A stretch of DNA of 47,391 bases, taken from the NCBI GenBank assembly GCA_017550315.1, contig JAFZPN010000008.1, forward strand, positions 1 to 47,391, in the 5' to 3' direction. Shown here in pieces: positions 40,467 through 47,270 of the stretch. This DNA is from Clostridia bacterium (GTDB lineage: Bacteria > Bacillota > Clostridia > Oscillospirales > CAG-272). Position numbers and translations under genes: made by a program. How positions within the stretch are numbered: the first letter of the stretch is position 1; each line of letters opens with the position of its first letter. Under the pieces are notes generated by a model. That model searched no databases and was not told the DNA's origin. It was given only the letters and a program-made list of their open reading frames with translations.

Positions 40467-41504
40467 TCAGCGGTCGTCGCCGCGCCAGAGATAGCCGTCC
40501 TGATCGATGTGCCAGGTCTCACCCTGCCACGCGGCGGTCCCTTCAAAGAGCGATGGCGTCGTGTACGCGCGGATGGCGTATTCCTCCGCTTCCGCACCGA
40601 GGAGGGCTGCGGCGTCTTTGGTGAACGCGCCGGTTTTGCAGGCATGGGCATGCTCGCGGTAGTAGAGCCGGCGGAGCGCGAACTTCATCCGGTCCTCCGC
40701 GGGCAGCGCATAGTCCTCGCCCTCTTCCGTGAAGACGAGATAGCCCCACATCTCGGGCATGTGCGCGTCGATCACCCCGGTCGGCGCCCAGAGCCAGTTG
40801 TGCTCGGGCAGGGGACGGCCGTTCGGACCCTTGCGCTTGACGTATTTCCCGTCGATGACGTCCACTTCCCACTCGACGCGCGAGAAATCCATCCGCCAGG
40901 TCTCGCCGGGGACGGGCGCGAGGCGGTCGGGCTTGCAATGTCCGGGCGGGCATTCGCGGAAGGAGAACCACGGCAGCTTGAGCTCAAGCGACCAGAACCG
41001 GTTGTCCGCCGCGGGATTATTCAGCTCTCCTGCGATTTTCACCGCGCTCTCGAGCCCGCGCACGTCCCAGCTGATGATCCGCCGGGTGTTGTCGCGCTGC
41101 GGGCATTCCATGTAGAGATCCCAGACGGTGTTCAGGGCGTTCATTTCGAGCTCGTAATACCGGTGGCTCGAGTCCTGCGGCGCGAGGAAGACCTCGAAAT
41201 CGTTGTCGGCGAAGATCACGTCGTCGCGCTCGGTGACGGTCGCCCAGATTTGGTCGTCCGTCAGCTCCGCGCCGATGAAGAGGGCCTCGTCGTTCCAGAG
41301 GACCTTGACGCGCGTCGCCTTCCACGGCTTCGGAAGGCTGTCCCCTTCGATGTCGTGGAAATCGGTCAGCCATTCGCCGCGCTGCCAGAAGGGCTTCGTG
41401 AGATCTCCGTCGAGGGGACCGGGATCGCCCAGGGCGCGGTATGCGCGGCAGACGGGCGGATTGCAGGGAATGATGGGTTCATGGACCAGGGGATTGGGCT
41501 TCAT
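40467..41504 (-). CDS. CBM9-like carbohydrate-binding domain protein
   Basis: 345 residues, no signal peptide. The body follows the pattern of family-9 carbohydrate-binding modules: LDGDLTKPFWQRGEWLTDFH, TRVKVLWNDEALFIGAELTD, DDVIFADNDFEVFLAPQDSS, HRYYELEMNALNTVWDLYM, then LELKLPWFSFRECPPG and WRMDFSRVEW. CBM9-type domains bind sugar chain ends, and stand-alone cytosolic versions occur in polysaccharide clusters without a proven role. About 90 C-terminal residues (MKFALRRLYYREHAHACKTG, YAIRAYTTPSLFEG) are an additional region that I cannot name. Start at 41504 with GGAGGA 6 nt upstream; the longer frame from 41546 lacks a site. It diverges from the esterase-GH43-GH51 operon with a 269-bp shared control region. 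Confidence 0.75.
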   Translation of the reverse strand: MKPNPLVHEPIIPCNPPVCRAYRALGDPGPLDGDLTKPFWQRGEWLTDFHDIEGDSLPKPWKATRVKVLWNDEALFIGAELTDDQIWATVTERDDVIFADNDFEVFLAPQDSSHRYYELEMNALNTVWDLYMECPQRDNTRRIISWDVRGLESAVKIAGELNNPAADNRFWSLELKLPWFSFRECPPGHCKPDRLAPVPGETWRMDFSRVEWEVDVIDGKYVKRKGPNGRPLPEHNWLWAPTGVIDAHMPEMWGYLVFTEEGEDYALPAEDRMKFALRRLYYREHAHACKTGAFTKDAAALLGAEAEEYAIRAYTTPSLFEGTAAWQGETWHIDQDGYLWRGDDR

Positions 41505-41579
41505 GATGTGTCCTCCGTTGATGTAAAGGTGAAAAGGCTCGGACATACGGCCTGCCGGGCGGCAAGTCTTCTTGTCCCT

Positions 41580-41608
41580 ATTATAGCAAGCCGGCGCGCG
41601 GATGTCAA
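41580..41608 (-). promoter_or_regulatory. Promoter of the CBM9-like gene
   Basis: The minus strand reads TTGACA (41603-41608), 17 nt, TATAAT (41580-41585) with extended TGC. Confidence 0.9.
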
Positions 41609-41662
41609 TCGGATCCCGGGAAAACCGGCGGGGGACCGCGCGAAAAAGTTCCCACGGAAGGC

Positions 41663-41691
41663 TTGACGAATCCGTCGTTTTTTGATATCAT
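41663..41691 (+). promoter_or_regulatory. Promoter of the esterase-GH43-GH51 operon
   Basis: TTGACG (41663-41668), 17 nt, TATCAT (41686-41691). Predicted start near 41698, leaving a leader of about 75 nt. Confidence 0.8.
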
Positions 41692-41706
41692 AAACTGAAC
41701 ACAGTT

Positions 41707-41735
41707 TCCGGAGGATGCGGCGCGTCCTCACCGGA
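41707..41735 (+). promoter_or_regulatory. Leader hairpin of the esterase-GH43-GH51 operon
   Basis: TCCGG-AGGA (41707-41715) pairs with TCCT-ca-CCGGA (41725-41735), just inside the transcript. No T run follows. It may stabilise the mRNA 5' end or bind a regulator; function not shown. Confidence 0.4.
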
Positions 41736-41773
41736 TTCCGGACAGATATTTTCATGCAGAAAGGATTCCTGAC

Positions 41774-42544
41774 ATGCTGAAAGACTTTATCAAAGAAGCG
41801 TTTGATTTCGTGATCCAGGCAGGGCAGTCCAATGCGGAGGGATACGGCTTCGGACCGGTGGACGATCCGTGGCAGCCCGACGAGAGGGTCTGGACCCTGA
41901 ACGAGAATTTCACCATCTCCCTGGCGGCGGAAAAGGTGACGGGCAACGAGATCCAGAGCAATTTCTCGTTTGCCTTTGCCCGGGAATATCTCCGCGCCGG
42001 ACGTCTTTCCGAGGGTCGGAAGCTCCTGATCCTGCGCGCGGCGATCGGCGGGACCGGGTTCCGGGACGGTCACTGGAAGCCGGAGGACGACCTGTATCTG
42101 CGCATGCTCGACATGATCCGGACCGTACAGGCGCTGAATCCGGAGAACCGCCCGATCGCGCTTCTCTGGCATCAGGGAGAGACGGACGCCGGTCTGAACG
42201 CGACGTATGAAGAGCATTATCAAAACCTCATGACCCTCGTAAAGGGCACGCGCGCGGCGGTCTGCCGGGAAGATCTTCCCTTTGTCGCCGGGGATTTCGT
42301 CGCGCACTGGAAGAACGCCAACCTTGCGATCTGCACGCCGGTCGTGGATGCGATCCGGGCGGTCTGCCGCGACTGCGGTTTCGGCGCGTTCGTGGAGACG
42401 GGCGATCTGTTGTCCAATATGCAAGAGCTGCATCGGAATCCGCTCGGCTGGGAGGATCCCATCCATTTCTCCCGCCGTTCGGTCTATGAGCTCGGCCGGC
42501 GGTATTATGCGGCGTTCGCAGATATCCCGGCGGGGAATTCCTGA
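41774..42544 (+). CDS. SGNH-type acetylxylan/sialate O-acetylesterase-like protein
   Basis: 256 residues. The SGNH-type esterase motifs are clear: VIQAGQSNAEGYG (nucleophile serine in GQSN, residues 16-19), RAAIGGTGFRDG, LLWHQGETDAGLN and DPIHFSRRSVYELG (Asp and His). The sequence fits the sialate O-acetylesterase/CE6-like group, which removes acetyl groups from xylose residues. No signal peptide, so action on imported acetylated xylo-oligosaccharides is likely. The start at 41774 has AAAGGA 9 nt upstream. First gene of a four-gene plus-strand operon (47-nt gap to the next gene). It is not closely similar to the esterase at 8145-8999. Confidence 0.82.
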   Translation: MLKDFIKEAFDFVIQAGQSNAEGYGFGPVDDPWQPDERVWTLNENFTISLAAEKVTGNEIQSNFSFAFAREYLRAGRLSEGRKLLILRAAIGGTGFRDGHWKPEDDLYLRMLDMIRTVQALNPENRPIALLWHQGETDAGLNATYEEHYQNLMTLVKGTRAAVCREDLPFVAGDFVAHWKNANLAICTPVVDAIRAVCRDCGFGAFVETGDLLSNMQELHRNPLGWEDPIHFSRRSVYELGRRYYAAFADIPAGNS

Positions 42545-42591
42545 CAGCGCGCGGATGACGGACAGAATCATGTGAAACGGAGGGATCCAAT

Positions 42592-43407
42592 ATGCGTCTC
42601 GGAATCGCAGCGGCATTTCCGCACAGCTCCCCCGAAGAATGGGCAGAACGGCACCGGGAAGCGGGTCTCGGCGCGGTCGTCTTTCCGCTGAACTGGAAGG
42701 CGGAGACCGCCCTCATCGATCGCTATGCCGAAGCGGCCCGCGCATCCGGCCTGGTCATTTCGGAAGTCGGCGCGTGGTGCAATCTGATGGACCCGGATCC
42801 GGCGAAGCGGAAGGAGAACCGCCTCCACTGTCTGCGCCAGCTCGAGCTCGCGGAATATGTCGGCGCGGTCTGCTGCGTGGATATCAGCGGCGCGGCCGGT
42901 CCGGTCTGGGACGGGAGCTACATCGAGAATTATTCCGACGAGACCCGGGCGGAGATCGTTTCCTTTGTGCGGGAACTGCTCGACACCGTGAAGCCCGTGC
43001 GGACGAAATACGCCCTCGAACCCATGCCGCACATGCTTCCGGATTCGCCGGAGAGCTACCAATCGCTCTTCGACGAGATCGACCGTCCCGGCTTCGGCGT
43101 CCACGTCGACATCGTCAACCTGCTCGTCTCGCCCCGGGTGTATGTGTACCATCGCGATCTCATCCGCCGCATGTTCTCCCTCCTCGGGGAGCATATCTGC
43201 AGCTGCCACGTGAAGGACGCGATCCTCGACCACAGCCTGACGGTGGAGATCCGGGAAACGGAGTGCGGGACCGGCGGGGTGGATCTCGGGTACTACATCG
43301 ACGAAGCCGAGCGGGTCAATCCCGACATGCCGATGATCATCGAGCACCTGCCGAGCCTCGATCATTACCGCCGCGCCGTATCGTATATTCAGAATCTCCG
43401 GCGCTGA
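42592..43407 (+). CDS. Sugar phosphate isomerase/epimerase-like TIM-barrel protein
   Basis: 271 residues of the xylose-isomerase-like/AP-endonuclease-2 barrel. Typical features are ISEVGAWCNLM, ALEPMPHML with a metal-ligand glutamate, GVHVDIVNLL (His and Asp), CSCHVKDAIL (His-x-Lys-Asp) and MIIEHL near the end (Glu). These give the usual Glu-Asp-His-Glu metal set. Such cytosolic enzymes isomerise or epimerise free sugars or sugar acids; the substrate is not evident. A GGAGG site lies 9 nt upstream of 42592. It lies in the operon between the esterase and the GH43 gene, so it probably handles a monosaccharide released from the arabinoxylan side chain. Confidence 0.8.
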   Translation: MRLGIAAAFPHSSPEEWAERHREAGLGAVVFPLNWKAETALIDRYAEAARASGLVISEVGAWCNLMDPDPAKRKENRLHCLRQLELAEYVGAVCCVDISGAAGPVWDGSYIENYSDETRAEIVSFVRELLDTVKPVRTKYALEPMPHMLPDSPESYQSLFDEIDRPGFGVHVDIVNLLVSPRVYVYHRDLIRRMFSLLGEHICSCHVKDAILDHSLTVEIRETECGTGGVDLGYYIDEAERVNPDMPMIIEHLPSLDHYRRAVSYIQNLRR

Positions 43408-43429
43408 GCCGCGGAAAGGGGAATTGACC

Positions 43430-44908
43430 ATGCCCGCCGCCACCTACTGTAATCCGCTCTCCCTCCCGGATCTCCCGTCGGGCCGCTGGCTGGACACGGA
43501 CCTGACAAAGGCCGATCCCGCGGATTTCCCGGATTACCGCTCGATCTCCGACCCGAGCGTCGTGTACGACAACGGGCGCTGGATCCTCTATCCCTCCTAC
43601 GCCGTCGCATGGGTATCGGAAGATTTCGTGCACTGGAAGCACGTCGACATCGGTGTGCCTCATCTGCGGTACAGTCCCGCCGTGGTGAAATTCCGCGGAA
43701 AGTGGTACCTCACCGGACATTCGGTGAAAGAAATGTACTGCGCGGACTCGCCCCTCGGCCCGTTCGAAAAATGCGGGGAGATCACGGATTCTCACGGGAA
43801 CGTCTGCCCGGTGCCGGATCCATGCTTTCTCGCGGACGGAGACCGGTTGTACCTGTACTGGACGTACTGCGGCGCCCCGGCGGAGGGCGAGGATATTGAA
43901 CTCGTCACCGGCACCGCGGGCGTGGAGATGGATCCGGACCGACTGTGGCAGATGCGCGGGGAGCCCGTGATGCTCAACCGGTTCGATCCGAAAATCGAAT
44001 GGCAGCGGATCGGAGAGCACAACGAGAATCGGCGCATGGGCTGGGTCGAGGGCCAGTGGGTGAAGAAGATCGGCACGCGGTATTATCTGCTCTACTCCGG
44101 CTCGGGGACGGAGTATGCGACTTACGCCAGCGGGATCGCCGTCTCGGACGAGGGGCCGCTCTCCGGATTTCACCCACAGAAGAATCACGATCCGCTGACC
44201 CGCAAGACCCATGGACTGATGCGCGGCGCGGGGCACGGATGCCTCGTAGACGGACCGGGCGGCACGCTCTGGACGTTCTACACCTGCCTGTTCTGTTACC
44301 ACCACATGTATGAACGGCGGATCGGGATGGATCCGGTCGGGATCGACAAGGACGGGGAACTCTACTGTCCCGAGGTGACGGATATTCCCCAGTTCGCACC
44401 CGGCGTCCTGCCGTATCCCGAACAGGGCAACGGCACGGGCTGGCTGCCCCTGACTTTTATGCAGCGTCCGGTGGGCACGAGCCATGCGCCCGGCAGGGAT
44501 CCGCTCTATGCCTCCGATGACAGCGTCCTGACGTGGTGGCAGCCTGCGGACGATGATCCGGAACCCGCGATCACCTTCCCCCTCGGACAGCCGGGAAGAG
44601 CGACCCGGTTCACGATCCGCGCCATCCGGCTGATCTGGCGGGATATCGGGATGGAAACGGCGAAGGGCATCGATCCCGGCCCGTTCCGGTATGTCGTGGA
44701 ATATGCGGAGGATCCGGGGCTTGCAAACTGGCAGACGCTGATCGACGCGTCGGAGAACGAAGAAGACCTCCCGATCGACTACCGGGAGACGGAGGAGGTC
44801 AGGGCCCGCGGCGTGCGCTTGAGGATCCTCGGTTCCCCCGACGGGATCACGCCCGGGCTCGTCAGCCTGACCGCATTCGGGGAAGTCGTGTGTTCCGATC
44901 GGCATTGA
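43430..44908 (+). CDS. GH43-family glycoside hydrolase (beta-xylosidase/arabinofuranosidase type)
   Basis: 492 residues, no signal peptide. The five-bladed GH43 propeller shows RSISDPSVVYDNGRWILYPS (catalytic base Asp), VCPVPDPCFLADGDRLYLYW (pKa-modulating Asp) and RRMGWVEGQWVKKIGTRYYL (acid Glu). GAGHGCLVDGPGGTLWTFYT is a later-blade motif. The C-terminal 140 residues look like an F5/8-type or CBM6-like sandwich (TRFTIRAIRLIWRDIG, PFRYVVEYAEDPGLANW, EVRARGVRLRIL). GH43 enzymes remove xylose or arabinose from arabinoxylan oligomers. I use the ATG at 43430 with AAGGGG upstream; an in-frame TTG lies 6 nt earlier. Third gene of the operon, 22 nt after the isomerase-like gene. Confidence 0.88.
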   Translation: MPAATYCNPLSLPDLPSGRWLDTDLTKADPADFPDYRSISDPSVVYDNGRWILYPSYAVAWVSEDFVHWKHVDIGVPHLRYSPAVVKFRGKWYLTGHSVKEMYCADSPLGPFEKCGEITDSHGNVCPVPDPCFLADGDRLYLYWTYCGAPAEGEDIELVTGTAGVEMDPDRLWQMRGEPVMLNRFDPKIEWQRIGEHNENRRMGWVEGQWVKKIGTRYYLLYSGSGTEYATYASGIAVSDEGPLSGFHPQKNHDPLTRKTHGLMRGAGHGCLVDGPGGTLWTFYTCLFCYHHMYERRIGMDPVGIDKDGELYCPEVTDIPQFAPGVLPYPEQGNGTGWLPLTFMQRPVGTSHAPGRDPLYASDDSVLTWWQPADDDPEPAITFPLGQPGRATRFTIRAIRLIWRDIGMETAKGIDPGPFRYVVEYAEDPGLANWQTLIDASENEEDLPIDYRETEEVRARGVRLRILGSPDGITPGLVSLTAFGEVVCSDRH

Positions 44909-44964
44909 ATGAACAAAGATTATAAACGCTGCGCCTGCAGCAGAACGAAAGGGAAGGGAGTCAC

Positions 44965-46578
44965 ATGAAAAAGGCACGTATCACCGTTCATCCGGATTTC
45001 CGGATCGGGGAGATCTCTCCCCGCCTCTTCGGCGCTTTTCTTGAGCCGATCGGATCGATGGTCAACGGGAGCATGTACAACCCGAAGCATCCGACGGCGG
45101 ACGACGAGGGCATGCGCCGGGATTTCTATACCGCGCTGAAAGAAGCGAAGATCCCCGCGGTGCGCATGCCGGGCGGCAATTTCGTCTCCGGATGGCAGTG
45201 GAAGGACTCGATTGGTCCCCGGGACAGCCGGAAGACCCACCTCGATCTGGCATGGGCGCAGTACATCCCGAACGACGTGGGACACGACGAGTATCTCCGC
45301 TGGGCGGAAAAGGCGGGAGCCGAAGCGATCTATACGGTCAACCTCGGAACGGGGACCCTGCAGGACGCCGCGGACTGCGTAGAGTATACGAATTTCCCCG
45401 GCGGAACGTGGTGGTCGGATTTACGGCGTAAAAACGGCCATGCGGAGCCCTACCGCGTCCGGACCTGGTGTCTCGGCAACGAAATGGACGGCTCCTGGCA
45501 GATCGCCTCGTGGGAGAAGGATCCGCGCGGGTACGGCGTTCTGGCGCATGAGACGAGCAAAGCGATGAAGTGGGTGGATCCCACGATCGAGACGATTGCC
45601 TGCGTGTCGAGCTCTCCCTTTTTGAATCACTACCCGGACTGGGACCGCGAAGTCCTCGAAGAGTGTTACGCAGCCGTGGACTATATCTCCCTGCACCACT
45701 ATCATTCCGCGCCGCCCGATCTGCCCGAGGCCCTGCTCGCGGGGTATCAGGCGTTCGAGCAGTATATCCGGACGGAGATCGCGCTCTGCGACTATGTGCA
45801 GACGAAGCTGCGCACGAAGAAGACCATGATGCTCGCGCTCGACGAATACGGCAGCATGTTCCGGCCCCGCGGCGAGGCGCATCTCGGTCTCGGGGGACGG
45901 CAGAACGCAGATATGTTCGGCGTTTTCAATCCTGCGAGGACCTACCGTCACCACGATCCGGACGACTGGAGTGCGCGGCGTCCACGTCCGAGAAGCCGTG
46001 AAATGCTGCAGGCGCTCGGGACGGCAAGCACCATGCTCGTGATGCTGCGTCACGCGGACCGGATCAAGATCGGCTGTGCCACCGGCGGACTCGGCACGCT
46101 GTGTGCCACGGACCGGGAGCACGTCTGGAAGGGCGCGGCGTATTATCCCTTTTCCCATATGATCGGGCTGGCGAAGGGCGTCTCGCTCTGCTGTGAGGTC
46201 GCGTGCGAGACGTACGACGTCCCGGGATACGCCATCGACGATATGAACCAGTACGGCGGCTTCGAGAAGGCGATGACCGTGCAGGCGGCGGCCGCGCTCG
46301 ACGAGGAGGCAGGGGAGCTGAATCTCTTTGTCATCAACGCGGATCTCGATGAGGATCAGGAGATGCGCCTCGATGCCAGGGGATTCGAGGGATGGCAGTT
46401 CCGGGAGCATATCGAGATGTTCGCGAAAAACCCGGACGACGCGAATACCTGGGACGATCCCGGCCGGATCCTGCCGCATCCGAATCCGGACACCCGGGCG
46501 GAGGGCGGGCTCCTCACCGCGCGCCTGCGGAAGGAATCGTGGAACGTGTTCCGCTTTCAGAGATCCACTCGGGTGTGA
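44965..46578 (+). CDS. abfA: GH51 alpha-L-arabinofuranosidase
   Basis: 537 residues. Family motifs are RLFGAFLEPIGSMVNGSMYN at the N terminus, VRMPGGNFVSGWQWKDSIGP, TWCLGNEMDG with acid/base Glu173, YISLHHYH, and LALDEYGSMF with nucleophile Glu294. These positions agree with the well-studied Geobacillus enzyme. The C-terminal sandwich (LNLFVINADLDEDQEMRLDA) completes the two-domain fold. It releases terminal arabinofuranose from arabinoxylan or arabinan oligomers in the cytosol. The start at 44965 has AAGGGAG 9 nt upstream. It is the last gene of the operon; no clear terminator follows before the tRNA-Ser promoter at 46661. About 20 C-terminal residues of basic character (ARLRKESWNVFRFQRSTRV) end it. 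Confidence 0.92.
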   Translation: MKKARITVHPDFRIGEISPRLFGAFLEPIGSMVNGSMYNPKHPTADDEGMRRDFYTALKEAKIPAVRMPGGNFVSGWQWKDSIGPRDSRKTHLDLAWAQYIPNDVGHDEYLRWAEKAGAEAIYTVNLGTGTLQDAADCVEYTNFPGGTWWSDLRRKNGHAEPYRVRTWCLGNEMDGSWQIASWEKDPRGYGVLAHETSKAMKWVDPTIETIACVSSSPFLNHYPDWDREVLEECYAAVDYISLHHYHSAPPDLPEALLAGYQAFEQYIRTEIALCDYVQTKLRTKKTMMLALDEYGSMFRPRGEAHLGLGGRQNADMFGVFNPARTYRHHDPDDWSARRPRPRSREMLQALGTASTMLVMLRHADRIKIGCATGGLGTLCATDREHVWKGAAYYPFSHMIGLAKGVSLCCEVACETYDVPGYAIDDMNQYGGFEKAMTVQAAAALDEEAGELNLFVINADLDEDQEMRLDARGFEGWQFREHIEMFAKNPDDANTWDDPGRILPHPNPDTRAEGGLLTARLRKESWNVFRFQRSTRV

Positions 46579-46660
46579 AGCCGATCCCCGGTGACAGAGA
46601 AAGACGGATCCCCGCGTGTGATTTATGGATAGTTTTTTCGCCGGTTTTTCGAGAAACCTC

Positions 46661-46689
46661 TTGCATAATCCGGGCGGGTGTGATATACT
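46661..46689 (+). promoter_or_regulatory. Promoter at the head of the tRNA-Ser half array
   Basis: TTGCAT (46661-46666), 17 nt, TATACT (46684-46689). Predicted start about 46696, only a few nt before the first tRNA-Ser half. No equally good promoter lies nearer to the complete tRNA-Ser gene at 47096, so that tRNA may be cut from a precursor of nearly 500 nt. Confidence 0.8.
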
Positions 46690-46699
46690 ATATCGGCAC

Positions 46700-46740
46700 G
46701 GAGAAGTACTCAAGAGGTCGAAGAGGCGTGACTCGAAATC
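46700..46740 (+). pseudogene. Orphan 5' half of tRNA-Ser, copy 1
   Basis: Identical to bases 1-41 of the complete tRNA-Ser: acceptor 5' strand GGAGAAG, D-arm, anticodon loop CTCGAAA and two further bases. Identity stops just past the anticodon loop. The following bases cannot form the 3' anticodon stem, variable arm or acceptor. It lies directly behind a consensus promoter, so it is probably transcribed. Confidence 0.85.
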
Positions 46741-46876
46741 CGGGTGCCTTCGTCCCTCGGCGCTTTTCCGGAATCCTTACACCGCCCGGTCTCGCGGGGA
46801 ATCGGACCTGCGGCGGTCAGGATGCGCAGTAGACAGTTTTCTATCAGATTTCCCAAACAACTGAACAGCGTGTTTT

Positions 46877-46891
46877 CCCGGGTTTCCCGGG
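46877..46891 (+). other. Leader hairpin of unit 2
   Basis: CCCGGG-TTT-CCCGGG, ending 11 nt before the second tRNA-Ser half. Its partner at 47069-47084 has two compensated pair changes. Confidence 0.7.
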
Positions 46892-46902
46892 TGGACATAC
46901 AC

Positions 46903-46943
46903 GGAGAAGTACTCAAGAGGTCGAAGAGGCGTGACTCGAAATC
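46903..46943 (+). pseudogene. Orphan 5' half of tRNA-Ser, copy 2
   Basis: Again identical over 41 nt to the 5' half of the complete gene, with a different continuation (CGTTCGGCGACTGG). TTCAGGTCC at 46971-46979 faintly recalls a T-loop, but no acceptor 3' strand is present. Confidence 0.85.
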
Positions 46944-47068
46944 CGTTCGGCGACTGGTGTACCAAATTCCTTCAGGTCCTTACATCGCTTGGATTTTGCC
47001 CGCCTTCAAAACTTTCTGAAAACCGCAGTTCTAATATAAGTTCTAAGAAAAAATGAATAGCTTGTTTT

Positions 47069-47084
47069 CCCGATTTTTATCGGG
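47069..47084 (+). other. Leader hairpin of unit 3
   Basis: CCCGAT-TTTT-ATCGGG, 11 nt before the complete tRNA-Ser. Compared with the unit 2 hairpin, two G-C pairs became A-T pairs, with both strands changed, so the stem itself appears conserved. Confidence 0.7.
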
Positions 47085-47095
47085 TGGACATATAC

Positions 47096-47184
47096 GGAGA
47101 AGTACTCAAGAGGTCGAAGAGGCGTGACTCGAAATCTCGTAGGGCGTTAATAGCGCTGCGTGGGTTCAAATCCCACCTTCTCCG
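47096..47184 (+). tRNA. tRNA-Ser (anticodon CGA)
   Basis: Complete class II tRNA of 89 nt: acceptor GGAGAAG/CTTCTCC with discriminator G, D-arm CTCAAGAGGTCGAAGAG, anticodon stem CGTGA/TCTCG with one T-T mismatch around the loop CTCGAAA (anticodon CGA), a long variable arm (TAGGGCGTTAATAGCGCTGC) and T-arm GTGGGTTCAAATCCCAC. CCA is not encoded. Its 5' half is duplicated twice upstream. Confidence 0.95.
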
Positions 47185-47190
47185 GCAGAA

Positions 47191-47223
47191 AACCGCTCCG
47201 GAAGCGATTCCGGGGCGGTTTTT
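47191..47223 (+). terminator. Terminator behind tRNA-Ser
   Basis: AACCGC-t-CCGGAA (47191-47203) / TTCCGG-g-GCGGTT (47208-47220), one mismatch, then TTT. Confidence 0.88.
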
Positions 47224-47270
47224 CATGGAGATAGAATTAAACAAATCGTGATTTGAGGAGGAGTTAAGAA

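Larger units (their letters stand above)
46700..47136 (+). repeat. Tandem units, each beginning with the same 41-nt 5' half of tRNA-Ser
   Basis: The 5' half of tRNA-Ser occurs three times: 46700-46740, 46903-46943 and, in the intact gene, 47096-47136. The starts are 203 and 193 bp apart. The identical block is 43 nt counting two leader bases. Units 1 and 2 share TCCTTACA(C/T)CGC at the same 33-nt offset after the block. Units 1 and 2 also end alike, in TGAA(C/T)AGC(G/T)TGTTTTCCCG, an 11-nt-spaced hairpin and GTGGACATA(C/T)ACGG before the next tRNA half. The remaining spacer is strongly diverged, and the second spacer is much richer in AT. Confidence 0.9.

Noticed and set aside
46625..47019. 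Short frames encoding a basic peptide EVLKRSKRRDSKS in two copies
   Set aside because: The peptide is the translation of the tRNA-Ser 5' half. Conservation is explained by the tRNA sequence; there is no ribosome site and the flanking residues differ.
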